Shown here: positions 34,801 to 49,800 of the stretch, piece after piece
Numbering within the stretch: position 1 is the first letter of the stretch
How the letters are laid out: the number at the start of each line of letters is the position of its first letter
Origin: Liolophura sinensis
Lineage: Eukaryota > Mollusca > Polyplacophora > Chitonida > Chitonidae
Assembly (NCBI RefSeq): GCF_032854445.1
Contig: NC_088300.1
Span: forward strand, 66,624,984 to 66,688,983
Direction: 5' to 3'
DNA length: 64,000 nt
Translations under genes and position numbers: made by a program
The notes under the pieces: model-generated
The model's database searches: none
What the model was told of the DNA's origin: nothing
The model's input: the letters and a program-made list of their open reading frames with translations, nothing else

Positions 34801-37800
34801 TCACACTGTGAAAGACGGTTTGTGGCACTTCACATTCATTATTTAAGTTAAGTATAACAGATGATATAGCTGTAAAGTGTTGTTTATCTCAATGCTGAAT
34901 CTGTTCCCATAGCTGAACAAAATACGTGTAGCTGCTTTGCATGACAACATTAAAAGGAGGTCTTTTATCATTTTTTTTTCCCAGTCATTTTATTACCATC
35001 TATTTGCTCAGTATGTTTATTTTTGTCTTTATGTCCATATACATGTACGTTCATTTACTAGCAAATTGTACCTTGCGAGAGGAAAGGGAAGAAGCCTGGG
35101 TTTTGAAGGACACCGGAATGATTTCTTAGCAATTTTCTTTTAGGCAGGAGAGTTTGGCTATGGGAAATTTGCAAGCTTTGTTTCTGGGTACAAATGAAAT
35201 GTACATAATTAAAAACACACGCAAATGGGTGAACATGTATGTGGGAAAATAAAAACCGACGAGAACATATAAATTATAGCTGCATAGAAAAACGGTTAAC
35301 CAATGAAGCTGTGATATGAACTGGCAAATTGGCCTTTTTGTTGTATAGTAAATTGGTTTATAATGTAGAATGTACATATAGTCTGCCACTCATTTGACCT
35401 GTGCATGTGCAATAGTGGGGCATGTTACAGCTGACTTGTGTTTTAAATATATTCACTCAGGCAACCAGCTGCGCAATCTCCTTGACTTCAACCTAGTCTC
35501 CTTTGCTTTGTGGGTGGGTGGGGTGGGGGGAGCCATATTGTATTGGGCCATTCTTAAAGTATTCTTTGTTAGAGGGAAACTCAGTACCATGATAAGAAAG
35601 GAAAAGGCTAGCTGAGATGAGAATGTTTTCTTTTCAAAACGGTGTACAACATTTTTTATTGTATATTGGTTGTACGATATTTTGTTAGTCACTATTACTG
35701 TACCGTTGTCCTTTATGTGCGATTATTGTACATGTACAACATCTTTGTGAAACTGGGCCCACCTTCTGACCAGCAGAGATATTTTTGAATGGCCTCTGTG
35801 GTCATCAGCTGAAGTGGGTAAAACAAAACTCTGTGTATAGAGATAGGCCCGAGGTAAACCACTAGTGCCTAAATTATCTGGTAAAGACATCTTGGTGTGA
35901 AAGAAACAGAACTTTGCTTTGGGCAGATAAGGAAGCTGTTTAGGTTCATGACTGTCAGTACAGATTTAGTCTGAAAAGTTCCACTGTCGATTTAATAGGA
36001 GTGAGTGAGTGCTTGGGGTTTAACGTCGTACTCAACAATTTTTCAGTCATATGACGACGAAGGAATCATTAGGGTGCATGCACGTGTAATGTGCCTCCTT
36101 GTTGCAGGACGGATTTCCACCGCTCTTTTATTTAGTGCTGCATCACTGAGACGACTTACCGAAGGCAAGTAAGCCGCCCCGCCCGAGCCATTATACTGAT
36201 ACGGGTCAACCAGTCGTTGCACTATCCCCTTCATGCTGAACGCCAAGCGAGGAAGTTACAACTTCCTCTTTTAAGGTCTTAGGTGTGACTCGACCAAGGA
36301 TTGATCCTGGATCTACCGGTCCCGAGATTTAATAGGATAAACCTAGAGCAATAATGGCTGTGAAGAACATTCATTTCCATTCTGCAGGAGATAGTGCTTA
36401 TCTGTTGTATTCTCAATGAAAGAAAATCAAAAGTTTTGTGTTCCTCACAGAAATTCAGTGTATTGCAGCATTTGTCCTAGACAAATTGTGCCAGTGTTAT
36501 TGAAATGGACAGGTCATTTTGTAACATTCATAACCTCAGATACTAGGATAAATGAATGTCACTTTATGCATTGTTACATGGAGTTCTACTGAAATACCCA
36601 CATGGAAGCATTTGGTGCATTACATGTACATGTATATAGGGTGTACAGCCTACAGTACTGTGCAAAAAATGCACCTTTCTGTGTTGTGTAGTGATGTCAG
36701 GAGGCAAAATCATTTACAAGGTAGGTTGAGAAAAATTGATCTACATACATGCCTTGTGTACTACATTTGAGTATCTGTTTCTTCTCGGATCTTTGATGTT
36801 ACATTTACATGTATGTTCTGTGGACAAGTGTAAACATATACATGTATATATATCTCCAAGAAAACAAACATGTATCCATATGTCCATGATGAGGGGATAC
36901 AAATCCATGGGTACATCTAGCAGAATATACTGTGGTTCTAGCATCCTTTTGATATACAAAGTTGTCAGTTTCTCCATTTTTATATATGCAAATAGCAAAA
37001 ATAGTTAGCATTTGGCATCCCAGACTTCTGACCCTAAACCTTTTTAACAGGCTCCAAAATGCCCAAAATGAGACCCTTGGGGTAGAATCTGTCTTCTGCC
37101 TCCCAGACACCACTGACTAGCTACTTCACCCCCTACTGTGTTTTCCATGAAGTGTCAGACAGATGTCAGCAGTGGTACATTGCCCTTTGTTCAGTAATCT
37201 TTGGTCACTCACTTAAGTCTGTAAATACCAATAAAAACAAAATTGTACCCAGTGACATTCTCAGTGTAAGCCAGTGCACAACCATTTAGTATCAGTAGTG
37301 GAAAATAAGTAGATTGGTTTCACGGATGATTGAATTCAATTAGGGTATAAGTCTATAAGAGGCATTTAAACAGTCTGGCACTGTTTTTGTGTTATTCTTT
37401 TGAAGAAGATTAACAGCAAGTTGTCTGCTGTCACCTGTTTGGACTCGTGGAATGTGGTTATTATCATTCATGTACATGTAATTGATCAAACACATTGGAG
37501 GCTTGAATGCACATATACCTAAGATATTGGTATTGCCCAAATCTAGTATGGTACATTCTGCAGACAAAGCGATTGAAGATTGATAATAAACCCTTTCTCC
37601 GATCCAAATAAACCTTTATCACATAATACAGGGCCAAATACAGCTGCTTATGTTGGGTGCCTTTTGGGCCATATCATTTTGCTAAAATTTGAGATGTATA
37701 TATATGTGTGTGTGTGTGTAATATCAGGCTTAACATATTATTGGATAAATAATATCAAATCACATATTCAACACGAAGTTAGATAAACACATTTAAACAT

Positions 37801-40800
37801 AACTTGTTTTAGTGGCATTTAGAAGTTGGCACGGAAGTACTCTAAACAAGGCATTGGCAATGGATTACAACTTCTTGTTTTATTGTCACGACGTTTCGAT
37901 GTATATACTAGCATCATTATCAAGTGATTGATATTTGATAACAATGCTAGTATCTGCATCGAAACGTCGTGACAATAAACCAAGAAGTTGTAACCCATAA
38001 GCAATGCCTTGTCCAGTGTACATTTTAAACAATTTCAGTCCTGCTATTTGAGGTCTGGTTGAATTTGGGAACCCAAAATATTGCCTCTACTGTCTTCTCA
38101 GTTTACGTGTAAAACTTTACCGACTTTCATTAATGAACTTTTTACATCTTCTTTGGCTCGTGAATTAGGTCAGTTTATTTGGAGTTTATCCTGGACTGGA
38201 CACCTGCTTGAAAAATCATTTCAAGTTTGCCCAGAATTTATTACACTAGGTCACAGTCTAAATCATCTATGTGCTGGTCCATCGGGAAAGAAATACAATC
38301 TCTTTTCAAACATCTAAGAGAAGGCTTTAAGTTGTTCAGCCGATTTCACCTAACAGCCATTTAACTGTCCACAGACAGGATGCATTATGTGCACAGAAAG
38401 ATAATGCAGATCTTAGTTGTGGTAATAAGATGTATGCATGCATATTTTATGTAAAATACAGGTGGTGCTTAAGAGTAAGATGTCAACACACAGTCATTAC
38501 ACGGTTTACTGAGCATGTTATTTTGACATCATGTTGCATGTTGATACCTGTTACCAAGGTGATGCATTGCCAAGGATATGCGTGTGGTACTGCCAATGTG
38601 GCATATACCATGCATCCATTCGTACAAGTGATTTGTGTACATACGGAGAAATGCTCAGGAATAGCGACCAGTTTTCAGGGTTGACAAAGGTGTAGGTCTG
38701 AAGTTAAATTCTATGACACATTGCATTCCAAGACACATTCAGTGAAACTTTCTCTCTTGTTGATGGAAAAATTTTGCTCACTTGTGTGATGACCATGTGC
38801 ATTTTATGGTAAAATTATTACGCTCTTTGGTACAAATAAGTGATGACTTTTTGTTGTACAAGTGATTGCATCCTGGTGTACTAGGGAATACATTCTTGTG
38901 CTCAAAGGATGGCTTTCTGGTGCACAAGTGATGGCTTTTTGTTGCGCAAATGATTGCATTCTGGTGTAAAAAAAAAAATGTATTCCAGTGTACAGGGGAT
39001 TGCATTTTCATAAAAACCAAAGCATAATTGTTGGGTACTCTTGAGTATGGCGCAAGAAACCAATCAAATAAATAAATAATTGTTGGATAGTGTATAATAC
39101 TTCAAGAGTATTCTTTTTGTAAGGAAATTCACTGGCTCACTTCAGTGTAAGAAACCATCTTATATTGATTGATACATGTGGGTAGGCCCATTGTTGCATT
39201 GCAACTGTTTGGTATTAAGGTGGGTCAGCTGTCATACCTGATACAGCTATACATCCTGCTCACATTTGAACAAGCTCACCTGTCTAACTCACCTGTGTTT
39301 ATCAGTATGTACTGTTAATGTTTGTACAAAGTGTTAGTACAAAGAACTTGACCTATTCCCCCAAGGATCAAAAGTTTCTTTATGGACCAAATATCCCCGG
39401 CTTCAAAGGGCTAGACTTGGCTGTAGAGTGCACTGCATGCACACATTCCAGGTACAATGTACCTATGTCAAGGTCTAACTGGCATATCACAGCCCAGCCA
39501 TGTTGACATATTACAGATTTTCCCATTATATGGTTTACTCTAATATCATATTATTGACCAAAGTAAAAGATCTGATGTCGGCTGCCAGTGTTAATGATAT
39601 AGTATACTTGATAAAACTTTCTTTATATCACCTGTGGGATATGCGCATTCTTGTGTCTGGTGTAAAATGTGAATGGCTGGGAAGATAACACAACCTGTGA
39701 ACATGTATGTACATATGTACACATACTGACTGTACATGTACCTGTATGCTTCCAGGGCGTGTCTCTGTAGGTAAAATCTGCTAATGATATATACATGTGT
39801 GCAACTTTTTTGAAGAATCTGCTGTACAAACCACATCTCTTTAGCAGGCATGGGTGTTAAAGATCAAATTTTCTTGTGGCACAGCAAGGTTTTCTTGAGC
39901 CCTTTTCTTATTTCTTAATTTTTTTTTGTATCCAGGAGTCCCCTTTACAGAAACTTGACAGTTAAATTATTTAATGATCATAATTACAAGAAAAGTAGGG
40001 TTCTTTAACTTGCAGTAACTGTATTAAGTTATTGTCGATTCTGTTGATATTATTAAATCTTTTATTAACACATTTAGTGACTTCCTTCAGGTAGAGGGAA
40101 GGATTGATGAAGTTAGGTACAATGTTTGCATATTATGGGTGATGTATATGCGAATCATGCAATTATCTCTTGGATGTACCAGTATGTCGTACTTAAACTA
40201 TTTGGAACAGAAGAGCACTATGAAAAATCATTTAAAAACAGCAGTCTACATGTACAGATTTGAACCAGTGCAAATCTGAGTCTGTCTTCGTACTGCCTAG
40301 ATGTTTAATATTACTGCAGTGAGCTAGGGGTTCCCCTTACAAAGACCTCATTCCCACAGAAAACCAGCATACATGCTGCAGTGGTTAATTGTAGTCTTAC
40401 ATCTCTTCCTACTGGATATGTAATTACAGGGTCTGCATGGTCAAGGCGAAGCATATCTCAAAACATCAAGGGCTTGAGAGCGTAAAAATGATGTGAAATG
40501 TAGATAACACTTTGTTACAAAAAACAGTTTGCAGTTATATTTTTAGATTGTTCCGTGTGTAAGATTGACTGATGTGCACTTAGCTTTTTGAAGTTTTGCA
40601 TCACTCAGGCAGTTAAAATGGATCTGATAATAATTGTTTCACTGCGTAGCTTGTATTTAGCTTCATTCACGCAACTTCGACCATATAGCTGTGCATGCAA
40701 GTAATGACAAGGTGCCGGTCTATGTAGCTATAATATAATGCCCCTTCTTGTAATTACTGAACTGGTGTCCCAAGCCCTAGTGTGCACCATCTCTAATTTC

Positions 40801-43800
40801 ATTACATTCGGTGTTACTTTACACCCACCGTAATTACGCTGACTGAGAGACGGCTGCTCTTTTGCCACCCCAGAATTAATACTCAGCAGGAAAGTGCCTG
40901 TCTTGTACCTGTAGTATTGATTTTGTAAGGTCCCCTGAATACCATTACCCTCCATTACCTGTGTCGGACCATGACCATACCAGTTCTAACTCACTCAGGC
41001 GTGTTACCGACTGCAATGCCCTGGCTCATATAATCTCCTTACTTGAATTCCGAGGTAGTTTTAGCTATTGATCTTCAAAGCTGATGTTTTAGTACTTCCA
41101 CTTTGTAAGCTCTTATCCCAAGCACTAAAAGAAATAATGATGATTTGTTAGTACCATGTGAAACCATTTCAATACTGACTTAGTATATCCGCCACACGGC
41201 TTTGTCACTGTTTATCAAGGAGGTACTTTACCCGAAATATTTGCTCACATTGCCAAAGAATTGACTTCCAGGCTATGTCATTAATGTTGATGTTCAGTTT
41301 AGTTTAGGACAACATTGTCATTTTGCCAGAGCAAATATCAAGCCTTTAAACTACATGTACCTAACTTGATTTCATTTAACAGCGCATTGTCATGCTATGA
41401 GCTTGTTTATCAGCAAACAGGGATTGCAGATCAAGAGATCCTTGTGTGGAGTTGAGTGATGTACCGTTGTTGAGTAGAGTATATGTGCGCGCACAGTTAT
41501 CATGAGTTAACTCCATTATGCACACTGAGGAGCAAGTTCAATGTGGCCACAAAATGTTGACTGCTGTGGTAGTAGTACTGTTAATTATTGATTCACAGAG
41601 CAGAGGCTCTGTTAGCGGACTGGTTGAATTATTTATGTCCCAGGTGGGGTGTGATTATCAGGTAACAGGGCTTAATGAATCCACTCATGGCGGTGCAGAG
41701 GTGTCCTACCCTGACATGAGACACCGACTCCCCTGGAAGCCTGACTGCCTCCTCACAGCTGGAAATACAGGATACATGTCCCTAATGTGATTATTTAATA
41801 TAGACTGATTGAGGAGATGATATTAACTGACTGGGCTTTGTTCTGTTGGGACACACTAGATTGATGTCTCCCGGGTGCCTTTTAATGGCTGTGCAGCCAT
41901 TTCCTTGCCAAGTGTGAAGTTAGGGAGGGTGACGCATATTTTATGCATGTTTTAATATTTTACTAGAACATTCACCTCTTAAGTCTCCAATGCTGACAAA
42001 GGCTAACGTTATGTCCAGTTATAAATTTAAGGAATTATGGAAACCAAATTCAGTAGTTTTAGTTCATAATGTGATTTGTCACAGATTATCCAGTGATTTG
42101 TGAAAAGCATAATAAAAAAAATTCTGCTATAATTATACACATGTTTATTAAAAGGAATATTTGAAAACAATAGTTTGTATATGTTAATATGAAGCTAGGT
42201 GGAGGTGTAGCCTGGTGAAACTGTCTACATAAGCATTTATTTTTATGACCACCATCATATGGATATAATGAATGTTTTGCAAGGGTTGCTTTCACAAATT
42301 CTACATTGCGATTTCATCTACAAGCTAAGTTTACTTGATTTTTTTCCCTTATATGTAAGACTTAGTTGGATCACAGAACAGGCTTTTAGATCCTTTTATG
42401 AACTTTGAATGTTGCAAGACTTGTCAGTTTTCCAAAATGGCTTTTTGGATTGAGCACTATGGTTAAGATTGCTCTTGTGTGCCAAGCTTAAATTCGTGAC
42501 ATATTTAGGAAAGTAGCTATCATCATAGAGTTATACTGTACATGGATACTATTACATGGATACTGTTCAGAGTATTCTGATGTTAAACTCCTATCAAATA
42601 AAAAAAAATGCTGCATTCTATAATGTTTATCTGCCAAGTTGTCAGCATGTTCATTGAAAACTTGTAACTCAGCAAATTTTATTCATGAAAAACACAAGTT
42701 AGATCCAAATCAACTCAGTATTATGTTTCAGCTATAAAACGCGTCTGTATCTGGACGTGCTGCCTCCTGTGAAATATCAAAATATTTGCATACATTTCTT
42801 CACTGGGTTAAGCTTTGGGAGGAATATTTTGTTTATGGCTGTGTGCCTGTAAAGAACCTTATTTTCATTTTTTCTTGAGAATGATTGATTCTGAAATAAT
42901 TTGTCTGAAAGGCCTTTTCACTTCTTTCTTCCGTGCTCTAGAATTGTGTTGTATGGGATTAGAATTATGAGTTCCTAAATCTGAGACGTTTGACAGTTTG
43001 ATGAGATTTTCTGTTGGAAATTGGAATATAGTGCACATGTATTCCAGCTTGATAATAATTGTGTTGAAGATGAAAGGAAACAATGTTGAGATAAAGAAAA
43101 GAAAATAGCTGACCATGAATGCAGTCAACATTCCATTGAAAGTTTGATAGGAGTGATGACCCTGTGTTTTGGTTTTTATCTCTGTAGGACAATTTGTTGA
43201 ATCAAGTTTAAGTTTAATAAGGCAACTTTGTTAAATAATTAGTCATCAGAAAAAAAAATGAAAAAAAAGAACATAATAGGAGTGTTGATTCATGAGTAAC
43301 CACAGCAGCAGTATTGTGAGTCACAGTTTAATGGGAGCTTACATTATATTACATCTATTGTTCTGTGCAAACCAACATGCACTGTGTTTTCTTTGGAATC
43401 TCCTTAAGTTACAGTGGTGTTGGATTAACAATATTGTGCGATGTGCATGAAGATGTGGGAAATGCCTTACAGGTGTTTTTCTATGTATATTAATATAACA
43501 CATGCAAGCAAGCGTAGATGTACAAATACTCTAATTGCTGTCAGTTCATCTGTTCTGTGGATGTTTGTTGACAAGACAAAGGTACATTCTTCCCTTCATG
43601 ATAATCTTTTAAACTTGGATTTTTTTCCATTTTTCTTAACAAATTAGGTATGTGTTTTGTGAGCAGGTAAAATACCAATTACCGTCACAGCGCATATTTG
43701 TTTGTATGCTTTTATTCATGTGCATTTTTATTCATTAATCATGTATGACATTCAGCTAAATTTAATAAAATTGAGGCATATAATTGTTTAGGATGGGATT

Positions 43801-46800
43801 TTTTTCTGTGTACCTTTCTACTTTCTGCCCAGTAGGGATCTAGCAACTTTAATTTTATTATCCAGAATATTGTACTTATAGCTTTGTCAATTTCATGGGT
43901 GGAGGAAACCGGGTTTGCCCATCATAAAATGACAGCCTTTAAATTGGCAATAACTGACAAGATTTTACACGTGGTACACAGATTTTCACCCATACGACTA
44001 CCCAAAATGACAACAAATTTCGTCCATGACTAACTTTCCCATTTTTCCTTATTCTGAGAGTTCTGTTGATTTTAGAAATGTGTTCTGTTGTTTCCTTGGT
44101 ATGTGTGATGATATTCAACTGGAAAATTGTAAGTTTCAGCATCAAAAAGACTATTTTGTGACATTTATTTGCGTCTGAAAATGCGCTTTTGTGGATGATA
44201 TTTTAGGTCATTTAGGGTAAGGGCACAGCACATGTCATGTTTGGTGGATGACAGGTTTTGTTCTACAGACTTCATGTAAGACCAATCAAACTGTCCTATA
44301 AGCACTGTGGCCCACTTCCTACCACCAAGACCCTGAGTCACATGATTTCGTAAACTGACAGAGCACCTGTTAATGCGAGTCATTAAACGGATACAGAATA
44401 GATTGTGATTGGTTGGTGTGAGATATACATGTAGGCAAGTCCAGGCTGTGGTTAGCTTGAGCTGAATCTTAGGTATTCATTGCATGACCAAGGTGTAACT
44501 CAGGAAACAGTCACTGTCTCCACATTCAATCAGTCAACATTGATTCTGTTTCCCTTCAGGAGATAGATATCTCAACTGAGAACTGTATGTTGAAAATTGT
44601 ACTGGATATGATATGACTGAATAGGCAACTGGTAACATTCTTTCATCAAAGCAGTTATCAATGTAACCACATATCAGAACACATGGGGATAAGATGTATT
44701 TTGGTAAGCGATATATGTAAATAGAAAACTACAGACAAACCTGGTGTACTAATATTTCATTCAGGGGGTACCTGAGTGACCGGTGGTTACTGGTGCTGAT
44801 ATTTAGGCCACGTACCCATTGACAGAGGAGGGAGTGTGCCACTCCGCAGATATATTTAGCTAGGGATTGGAAGTTGGGCAAAACCTGTGTCTGCATATTG
44901 TCCTTCCTGTTAGAGAGAATTTGTTACTCAAACATAACCTGGCTCGGTGGAATGTAGCTGTTCAAAGGCAATATCCATGCTCTCTTGCTTATCGACAAAA
45001 TCTTCGTGACAGCTTATAGTGCGATAATATGGGCAGGGAAAGGAAAGCAGGATTTTGACAGTTTTAGGGTGAAAGGCTCATGGAGACACGCACACATGTT
45101 TAGGCCGACCAACTCTGAACCTCATGCAGAGGTACTTGTATTGAATACAATGAAGTGATTAAACTTTTCACCTTCCATTATTGATACATTACATTCGTCC
45201 ACTGACACCCAGTTTTAAATTATTCATTTCAAGACTGTGAAAAGAAACTTCAGATCTTCCACAAATAAAACATCTTGCATGAAGCTGACTGCATACGTGT
45301 ATATGTATATCATTGCTGATCGTGGGACCAGGTTGGCGAGCCCAAACTGAGGTCTCATGAAACAGTTCATTTCCGAAGAGAAATAAATAAATAAACCTTA
45401 CGGAACAATTCATATTGAATTTTATTACAGAAAAAATTACACTTTAAGCATAAGTAGGTACACTGTGTCGAGCAGACTGTGTCTAGGATTCTGTATCAGA
45501 GCTTCCATTTTGAAATTGGCCGCAAACTCTAGAGAACAATCAAGAAATTGTTACACAAAAATTATTAAGACATTTTAGCCTAAAATCTGTTGTTGTAAAC
45601 TGTCTTCTAAGATTTATTAGAAGGAGATTTATTACCACCCCACCTTCGCCAGCTGGAGCATGATTCATTGTGCCTCTCACAAGGCCAACTTTCCAAATCA
45701 AACCTAATTTCTGCCTTGACTTTGAAAAGGAAATTGAGGGATAAAAAGCATTTCACTCACCCAACTTTTAAGCTGCTTGCATGTTCAAACACATTAATAT
45801 CAAGGGTAGGGTCAGTGCAGCATCATTTGTTCAAAACATATGCATGTGTGGCATAACCTGTGATTATGACTTCCATATTTTTTTTTAAATATAGTGTAAT
45901 TTACATATATTCATGTAGTTGTGGTAAACTTAATGTACATGTACATGTATGTGGACACGCAGATTTTTGTACAGGGGTAGTTACCCATGTAAGCTGTAAC
46001 TTTCAAAGTTTCTGATCTGGTGAGAAGAGTAGAGAGCATGTCTATGTTTATGTTAAACCTTTGTTTTATTGCCACTCCCTCTGTGTGGCCCATTCAGTTA
46101 AATTACCATGATCTTAATCAGGTCATAGGTGGCTGAGGTTAAATAAGGATGAAGAGGTCATAGTTTGTTAGTGGGTATGGGACCTGAGGTGCCAGACTGC
46201 CTCACATCCAGCTGCAGGGTGCTGATTTATGTAGTGGGTGTGTGGGGGGGGGGGGGGGTGAGGGGAAAGTCCTATGAAGTTGAGGGGGGGGGGTTAAGGG
46301 AAAGCCCCTATTAAGTTCAGGGGAGGGAGGAGGGATGTTACAGTGTTGATAGCTGACAGGAAGGAGAAGGTCTGGACAAAAAGATTGACATAAATGGACT
46401 TGAATAAAAGTGTCAAGAGGAGGCTTTGTCCTGTGCCTTTGAATTCCCTGCCCCCTGTGTCACATCACTTGACCCCATCCATTGTTATCTTGTTCCTCAG
46501 CCAGCCCTTCATGCCCCTTGTGGCTGGGCTACCTGTCTCTTTCCTGACATGCCCACTTCATGGACAAGCTGTTTGTGACTCTCCTGGCTTATTACATTCT
46601 CACAAATAACTCAATTGATGGAAGGAACAGATGATTTGTACTGTAGTATTTAGTAGGCAAGTTGGTTTTTTCGTTCTAAGTACTTCATACATTGTGGTCT
46701 TCTGCCTTTCACAGTAGGTTTACAGAAAAAGAAAGTAGTTGTCCTCATGGTGATTCAGTTTAAGGAAAAGGGTTTCAGGGCGGAGAAGTCTCATGGATTG

Positions 46801-49800
46801 TTTCTTTGATGCTATTTCTTCTATTTAATTGGCTGAAAGTCATAGAAATGTTCTTGCCTGAACATTTGATGTTTGTAAATTTACATCCAGAAAGGAACGT
46901 GTTCAAGTGGCTAAAAATTCTTGCACCACTTTTTGATGATTATTATCCAGTTCCAGAAAGGAAAACGTGAAAAGAGTTGAAAAACATCTTTCTGATATTT
47001 GTTCAGTTATGATCATTTTTTATGCATGTTCATTAAACTTAAGCAATTTTGCCAATATCAGTGATTTTATGTTTTTCATGTAGAGTCTTGCCAATTTATA
47101 ATCTATTTGTTCTTATTTGACAGACTATTTTTTCACGTATTCTTGACAGTATCTTAAAAACTTATATCCAAAATAAATCCCTCAGATCTGAAAGGTCAGG
47201 ATCAAAACACCCCATACTAGGTTTTGTGTTTTCGATTTCTCCCATGGCTGTCTGTAAAACAACAAACTTTTGGATAACTGTTTCCACCAATAGCTTTGTA
47301 AGCTTGTGCTCAGTACATGAAGGACTGGATATCACTTGGGAACAAAGAACCTTGGGACAAAGTGAACATTGAGTTAGGCAGCTCATTAAAGGGGTAAAGT
47401 TGGGTGCTAAATTGTAAGTCTTATCCAAACAAGCAGCCAGGGTTTAATCAGCTTGTCTGGAGTCAGGGATACAAGTTTTTTATGTGGCTTTTTTATGTGG
47501 ACAGGAGTAAGTATACTGATAGTATATACTAAGCTTGAGACAAGTCTGTTTCTTATTGTCTGCCTTGGTGTAAACATGTAAGTGAAACTTCCCCCAAACA
47601 TTCCACATTGAAAGTTTGACCAAGCTGAAGTAGATGTTTCTTTACATTGATTAACAATCCCTGACACAAAAGCTACCTCTTAGGAACTGAGAAGGACACT
47701 TACTTGAAGAAAGTGAAATTTTAGCTTTCATTGGCTGGCCTGTATAACATCAGAAGATTTAGATTTTCCAGATTATGACGGCTTGCCTGTACCCTAGGAA
47801 ATAAACAAAACTGTAGCTGCCTCAATGGAGCTCTCTTTTCCTCTAGTTCACATGTTAATAAGCTGCGTGAGTGAACAGATTTTAAGAATAATATAGATTT
47901 CACACAGTGAGAATTTTCTGTAGGAGGTCTCATAACCAGATCTAAAAGAGAATTTATGCATACATTTTTTTGTATAGCTTTACTAAAACTTTAACGTCCT
48001 AAGTTTTAGTGTCATATTTTTCACTTTAAGTTAAGTTAGTTGGCCTAATCAGTGCCATAGTAGACATGTACCAAGAAATTAGAACTTGTAGCCCACACCA
48101 GCTATTCCTAAACATATCTGTGATATGGGAACATCCATTAGCAAATTGATTTCTGGTAAAGAATTTCTGTAATGGGAGTACAAGTATTTAGGTCACATTG
48201 AGGATGGAATTACCAAAGTAAGCGCAGGTATTATACACAGGAAGGTAATCAAGAAGAGTGGGTTAGGCAATAAAGGTGTATGAACCCGTCTAATTAGTTG
48301 GCTATTGTCAGACAGACAAGCATAGTCTAGCAGGTGACACCTGGTGACACCTGGATGAATGTTGTATCCCAGTCCAACAATTGGAATCTGTGGCATTTGT
48401 TATATTGTCTGGTTCAGTCGGACATGATTGTTGACAGTGGCTGTTCTTAATGTCTTGCTACATAAATTTACTACCGGAGCTCAAAATGTCTTGACCTCAG
48501 TTTGTGCAAATCTGGCTTGTCTGTTGTCACTGTGAGGTGTATTTATTGGATTAGATTAAATTAGCTGGCATTTTAACAACTGATGTTTTCTCCAAATAAC
48601 TGAGCCTTGTTCAATGTTAGACTTTTGCGGAAATCTACGAGGTTCAGTCTTCAGGGGCCAGGTCAGCTCAGAGATGTCAGCTGACAATTTTTTGTAACAT
48701 TTAAACAAAGTTGTATACTGTCACTTATTACAGTTAGTTGCCACAAAAAAGTATTTTATAAGAACATTGATAGAATTTTTTAATATATTTGACAATTTCC
48801 ATGACAGTTTCTTTAAAACCCCTGTCTTTTTCATTTGTTTGAATCAATAAAAAAACTGGAAAATTCCTACTAACAGACAGGTCCTGTCGTATCCTGAGAC
48901 GTTAATGTGCTGTAGGGCTATGTGTCAAAGGGTCATGATGTATAGTACAACTACAGAATCAGGAGTGTCTTAAATTTTATATCTGCTGGAAGGTTGGGGA
49001 AACGATGTACATGTTGAAATATGCATAGGTGTGTAGATACATGATCTCAGGAGGTTTCGTCAGACGACGGAGGGGCAGTGGTTTGCTTATCAGCCACTCA
49101 AGTGTCTTCTACTGGTAAACATTACCAAGTGTCACGTACATGTAATAGGGAATAAAATTTGGAAGGGCACTAAACACCAGTCAAATAAAATAGATACACA
49201 CCTTACATTAAAACCAACTTACATTAGTTTTAATAATGGCCTTTACCTATGTGAGAAAAAGGAAGCCCAGATAGGAATAGATGGACTATGAGAGGTGGGA
49301 TAGGGCCCTGAATGGTTCTCAGAGCTATCAGTGACTAACTGTCATGCCCTGCTTACCTCTGTCAATGGCCTTAACTGTCTGACTAAGCTGGTCAGGAATG
49401 GCAGCTTTCGTAGACAAAATACACCTTGCAGGCTTGATGGCAATATCCTTCTTCTCTGTGTATTTAGCAGGGGACTAATGGTCATTACTAAGTTAGAATA
49501 CTCTAAATGAACTAAACTTTCAGCCTTACAAGTGTATTTTAAGAGATAAAGGATACAAAACATCACTTTTGATGCTGAAGCCAAGCATGTTCCCAGTTGG
49601 ATGTTATCCTACCATCCAAACAAACATCAGAATATCTTTCTAAAATCAGAAGAACTCTCAGAAGCAGGTATGATGAGGAACTTGGTCATGGATGAAATTT
49701 TAAGTTATTTAGGGTAGACTCTGTTTTAAGGTATTTAGGGTAGACTCTTTTACAGTTGAAGGGGCTCCTTTTTCAACATGTTCAATTGGTTAAATTTAGA

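Noticed and set aside
36043-36246. 67-residue open frame on the minus strand as a gene
   Set aside because: It lies wholly within SINE-2, and the same region is broken in the other copies.
41518-41790. 90-residue open frame in the CCDC88 intron
   Set aside because: There is no recognisable domain, no supporting splice context and a length compatible with chance. Without transcript data it is not a gene.
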